Source: Desulfobacteraceae bacterium UBA5623 | Lineage (GTDB): Bacteria > Desulfobacterota > DSM-4660 > Desulfatiglandales > Desulfatiglandaceae | NCBI GenBank assembly: GCA_002424495.1 | Contig: DIKH01000240.1 | Location: 1 to 16,708 of the forward strand | Direction of reading: 5' to 3' | DNA length: 16,708 nt | Shown: in pieces, positions 15,516-16,708 of the stretch | How positions within the stretch are numbered: position 1 is the first letter of the stretch | Layout: every line of letters begins with the position of its first letter | Position numbers and translations under genes: made by a program | Notes under the pieces: model-generated | The model's input: only the letters and a program-made list of their open reading frames with translations | Database searches by the model: none | Told to the model about the DNA's origin: nothing

Positions 15516-16708
15516 AACGTCAAAATATAGGTTGGCAGCCTGTGTGTGGCCCGGTAATGGCGCACATACTGGTATGCACTGCCTTGATGTTGGCTATTGT
15601 TCTTGTTTCATTGCCTTTCTCTGGTTGTGCAACAGGCAAAGACATTGGTGAGATCAAGAGTCAAAATGAGACGACTGTAGAGTCCCCTGTAGTAAAAGAG
15701 GGAGAGGACAAGAAGGCTATTGGAGATGTGATTTCACCCGGTGAGGATAAAAAACAGACCGCACCTCATACACCTAACTTACATCCATCCCCTCTGGCCA
15801 AAACACAGTCCATAAAGCACCCTCCTGAGCTAAAACCACTTCTGGCCGTAATGTCCGGAAAGGCCAAACCAAAGAAACAGGACAATATGCCCGAGCCATC
15901 GGTGCATGTGGAGCTTGCCTTTGATAATGCAGATCTCTATGAGGTGTTAGACGTCACTCTTTATGAGCTTTTCAAGATCAACTACATGGTGGACCCAAGC
16001 ATCAAGGCAAATGTCACCTTTCGCGTTTCCGGCGATTTTACCAGGACTAAATTCATCAATGTACTGAACAATGTTTTACAGCTTAATAATCTGTCCATTG
16101 TGGAAGGACCCGGGGATATCTTCAAGGTGGTCCGGCGGGAGGCAAGCGCAGGGGCGGTCAGTGCACCCCTTGCAGCAGAGTTCCTTGATCAGCCGGGGGA
16201 TATTACCAGTATGATCAGGCTCAGGTATCTTTCGGCAGCAACAGCCGCTAATAACATAAAACCCTTTCTTTCCAAAAATGCCTCAGTGGTCCGGGACACT
16301 GTCACCAACTCATTGGTGATCACTGATACCGCGGACAATGTGGACAAGGCATTTAACATACTTGCAATGATGGATGTGGAGTATTTTGCAGATATCTCCT
16401 GGCGTGTATTCCCTGTGAAGGAAGCGGATGCCGCCGAGATGGCCAAGGACTTAAAGGGCATTCTCAAGACCGGCGGGCTCTACAGCAGGCCGGGCATGGA
16501 CGGTGAGGGCTTTGAGGTCACCCCTATAAAGACCATCAATGCGCTCCTGGTAGTCACCAGATGGCCCTCAATACTCAAGCTGGTTGATGACTGGATAGCG
16601 GCCATGGATCATCCGGATAATTCCGGGACCAATGTATTTGTATACTTTGTGGAAAACGGGACGGCAGTTGAGCTTGCCGATATATTAAAACAGCTCTACG
16701 GGGGGACC
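15512..16708 (+). CDS. gspD: T2SS secretin GspD, N-terminal 399 residues (runs off the right edge)
   Basis: Outer-membrane secretin, the T2SS exit pore. The N-terminus has a hydrophobic signal (about 18-35) ending SLPFSGC, a probable lipobox with C39 as the lipidated residue. Ala at +2 fits outer-membrane sorting by the E. coli Lol rule. A hydrophilic Pro/Lys/Glu-rich linker (40-130) precedes the N0 domain (about 131-208), N1 (about 225-290), N2 (about 293-368) and the start of N3. The secretin barrel lies outside the window. The start overlaps gspM by ATGA, with AAGGA 8 nt upstream. An in-frame ATG at 15557 would give a more ordinary signal length. In most gsp operons D precedes E; here it is after M. 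Confidence 0.92.
   Translation, partial: MKRQNIGWQPVCGPVMAHILVCTALMLAIVLVSLPFSGCATGKDIGEIKSQNETTVESPVVKEGEDKKAIGDVISPGEDKKQTAPHTPNLHPSPLAKTQSIKHPPELKPLLAVMSGKAKPKKQDNMPEPSVHVELAFDNADLYEVLDVTLYELFKINYMVDPSIKANVTFRVSGDFTRTKFINVLNNVLQLNNLSIVEGPGDIFKVVRREASAGAVSAPLAAEFLDQPGDITSMIRLRYLSAATAANNIKPFLSKNASVVRDTVTNSLVITDTADNVDKAFNILAMMDVEYFADISWRVFPVKEADAAEMAKDLKGILKTGGLYSRPGMDGEGFEVTPIKTINALLVVTRWPSILKLVDDWIAAMDHPDNSGTNVFVYFVENGTAVELADILKQLYGGT

Overview
The window looks like chromosomal DNA of a Gram-negative bacterium of the Desulfobacterota (the former sulfate-reducing Deltaproteobacteria). This rests on gene content: an IleS with a C-terminal zinc site and variant signature motifs, an Lgt with a Cys-rich signature loop, an AmrS-type radical SAM enzyme, a small Cys-rich protein resembling DUF6485, and a type II secretion (T2SS) operon. 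It is inference from family knowledge, not a database search. No tRNA, rRNA, CRISPR array or transposase gene was seen.

Left block (1-4400). A truncated minus-strand gene at the left edge diverges from ileS. ileS is followed by lspA and lgt, all on the plus strand. LspA and Lgt are two of the core lipoprotein-maturation enzymes. Two short tracts with a 7-bp period, after ileS and across the end of lgt, bracket the lspA-lgt pair.

Middle block (4383-6917, minus strand). In transcription order this holds a small Cys-rich protein, a class I SAM-dependent methyltransferase and an AmrS-like radical SAM enzyme, apparently one operon. Beyond it lie a 43-bp two-stage hairpin, a 50-residue small protein with a good ribosome binding site, and an open frame that seems to have lost its start and converges on lgt.

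Right block (7187-16708, plus strand). A NusG-family antitermination-type protein is followed by gspG, E, F, H, I, J, K, L, M and D. The genes are tightly packed, with several stop/start overlaps. Together they encode the assembly ATPase (E), platform proteins (F, L, M), five pseudopilins (G-K) and the N-terminal 399 residues of the secretin (D), which runs off the window. No gspC is present in the window. GspD has a signal peptide ending in a probable lipobox, so it may be a self-piloting lipidated secretin; the lipidation enzymes are encoded a few kb away.

Three features stand out. First, a 125-bp palindromic MITE-like element sits exactly between gspF and gspH and appears to supply the ribosome binding site, start codon and leader of the GspH pseudopilin. 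Second, a NusG paralogue heads a secretion operon of at least 9.5 kb, which suggests operon-specific antitermination. Third, there are the heptad-phased intergenic tracts.
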